Positions 62,953 through 64,000 of a stretch of DNA of 64,000 nucleotides are shown here, one piece after another. The DNA is from Pseudomonas fluorescens (GTDB lineage: Bacteria; Pseudomonadota; Gammaproteobacteria; Pseudomonadales; Pseudomonadaceae), in contig NZ_LACC01000005.1 of assembly GCF_000967965.1 (NCBI RefSeq), positions 110,676-174,675 of the forward strand. The letters run 5' to 3'. The notes under the pieces were generated by a model that saw only the letters and a list, made by a program, of their open reading frames with translations, searched no databases and was not told the DNA's origin. Position numbers and translations under genes: made by a program. How positions within the stretch are numbered: position 1 is the stretch's first letter; each line of letters opens with the position of its first letter.

Positions 62953-63659
62953 TCGAGCTACTGCAGGAATACTGGAAACCTTTCCTGTTCCAGGACGGCA
63001 ATCACATCACCGGGCTGGCCATGACCCTCTGGCTGCTCAGTGCCTCGATCTTCTTCGGCTTCGTGATGTCGATCCCGCTGTCGATTGCCCGGGTCTCGAC
63101 CAATGTCTGGGTGCGCTGGCCGGTGCAGTTCTACACCTACCTGTTCCGCGGTACGCCTCTCTATATTCAGCTGCTGATTTGTTACACCGGCATTTACAGC
63201 CTGGCCGCGGTGCGTGCTCAGCCAGTACTGGATGCGTTCTTTCGCGATGCGATGAACTGCACCATCCTGGCCTTCGCCCTGAACACCTGCGCCTACACCA
63301 CGGAGATCTTCGCCGGGGCCATTCGCAGCATGAACCACGGTGAAGTCGAAGCGGCCAAAGCCTACGGACTGACCGGCTGGAAGCTGTACACCTACGTGAT
63401 CATGCCGTCCGCCCTGCGTCGCTCGCTGCCTTACTACAGCAACGAAGTGATTCTGATGCTGCACTCGACCACCGTGGCCTTCACCGCGACCATCCCGGAC
63501 ATCCTGAAAGTCGCACGGGACGCCAATTCGGCGACCTTCCTGACTTTCCAGTCGTTCGGCATCGCCGCGTTGATCTACCTGGCAGTCACTTTCTCCCTGG
63601 TCGGCCTGTTCCGCCTGGCTGAACGCCGCTGGCTGTCTTTCCTCGGCCCGGCTCACTAA
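62949..63659 (+). CDS. ABC transporter permease (HisM/AotM type)
   Basis: A 236-residue permease, partner of the previous one. EAA loop: EIFAGAIRSMNHGEVEAAKAYGL. Hydrophobic segments and the C-terminal AERRWLSFLG tail fit HisM. The ATG overlaps the HisQ-type stop by four bases (ATGA). Confidence 0.95.
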   Translation: MIELLQEYWKPFLFQDGNHITGLAMTLWLLSASIFFGFVMSIPLSIARVSTNVWVRWPVQFYTYLFRGTPLYIQLLICYTGIYSLAAVRAQPVLDAFFRDAMNCTILAFALNTCAYTTEIFAGAIRSMNHGEVEAAKAYGLTGWKLYTYVIMPSALRRSLPYYSNEVILMLHSTTVAFTATIPDILKVARDANSATFLTFQSFGIAALIYLAVTFSLVGLFRLAERRWLSFLGPAH

Positions 63660-63675
63660 TTCAGGAAGCTTGTTC

Positions 63676-64000
63676 ATGTACAAACTGACCGTTGAAAACC
63701 TGCACAAAAGTTATGGCAATCATGAAGTCCTCAAGGGCGTTTCGCTAAACGCCAAGACCGGCAATGTGATCAGCCTGATTGGCGCCAGTGGTTCGGGCAA
63801 GAGCACCTTTCTGCGTTGCATCAACTTTCTGGAAACGCCCAACGACGGCGCCATGAGTCTGGACAACCAGCCGATTCAAATGGTCCATGACCACCACGGC
63901 ATGCGCGTGGCCGACGCCAATGAACTGCAACGCATCCGTACTCGCCTGGCGATGGTGTTCCAGCACTTCAACCTGTGGAGCCACATGACCGTGCTCGACA
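63676..64000 (+). CDS. ABC transporter ATP-binding protein (HisP/AotP type), N-terminal part
   Basis: The first 108 codons of the ATPase of this transporter, cut by the window end. It starts at ATG 63676 (MYKLTVENLHKSYGNHEVLK), 16 bases after the permease. Walker A is IGASGSGKSTFLRCI, and the Q-loop is RLAMVFQHFNLWSHMT, both standard. The signature motif and Walker B lie beyond the window. Confidence 0.95.
   Translation, partial: MYKLTVENLHKSYGNHEVLKGVSLNAKTGNVISLIGASGSGKSTFLRCINFLETPNDGAMSLDNQPIQMVHDHHGMRVADANELQRIRTRLAMVFQHFNLWSHMTVLD

Overview
The window is chromosomal DNA from a Pseudomonas of the fluorescens group. The evidence is the high-GC codon use, the many short REP/REPIN palindromes with cores such as GTAGGAGCGAGCCTGCTCGC, and familiar Pseudomonas gene orders (rarA-crcB-serS-cysG, tusDCBE-trpD2, gcsR-gcvH-glyA). 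No plasmid, phage, IS element, CRISPR array, rRNA or tRNA gene was recognised. Coding is dense, and gaps over 300 bases are rare (58317-58894, 60392-60775 and 60911-61385).

Layout. 0-8.1 kb is core: the 3' end of rarA, crcB, serS and cysG, then on the minus strand the 2-thiouridine sulfur relay tusDCBE with trpD2, and a glutathionyl-hydroquinone reductase. 7.4-12.2 kb holds small accessory genes (YoaK-like membrane protein, DUF6388-like protein, small HTH protein, lipoprotein, GNAT, Nudix, Ogt, isochorismatase-like hydrolase) and a collapsed gamma-glutamyltransferase gene. 12.3-22.9 kb is a catabolic block: LysR, an NCS1 permease, a nitrilase-family amidase, a LuxR regulator, two exported YtcJ-type amidohydrolases, a TorF-family porin and a second NCS1 permease. 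23-29.3 kb has an L,D-transpeptidase overlapping a VanX-type D-Ala-D-Ala dipeptidase, then lipA, glyA and gcvH under a near-perfect sigma-54 promoter, next to the gene for a GcsR-like enhancer-binding protein. 29.3-36.4 kb is a LysR-controlled ureohydrolase, aldehyde dehydrogenase, third NCS1 permease and choline-dehydrogenase-like GMC oxidase. 39.9-45.1 kb is a LysR with an agmatine operon (agmatine deiminase, N-carbamoylputrescine amidase, polyamine-binding protein, Tat-exported agmatine deiminase). 47.6-53.2 kb is a glutamine-synthetase-like ligase, aldehyde dehydrogenase, Fe-alcohol dehydrogenase and amino acid permease. After that come a decayed CadC-like regulator, a six-repeat exported protein, a RES-Xre toxin-antitoxin pair, an ArnT-like membrane glycosyltransferase, a PtrA-like peptide beside a remnant of a chemoreceptor 3' end, an intact chemoreceptor, and a basic amino acid ABC transporter that runs off the right edge.

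How the genes work together. The 12-53 kb stretch is dominated by uptake and breakdown of small nitrogen compounds: three NCS1 permeases, enzymes that cut amide, guanidine or urea-type C-N bonds, and oxidation modules (GMC plus ALDH, Fe-ADH plus ALDH). Agmatine to putrescine is the only pathway that can be named with confidence. The others have clear chemistry but unknown substrates. Glycine may be a shared product, which would fit the nearby GcsR-type control of gcvH, glyA and lipA, but this is inference.

The window also records genome reduction. ggt has lost most of its interior, a CadC-like regulator has lost its N-terminus and middle, the glycine operon has no gcvP, gcvT or sdaA, and a chemoreceptor tail is duplicated around a 0.8-kb segment.
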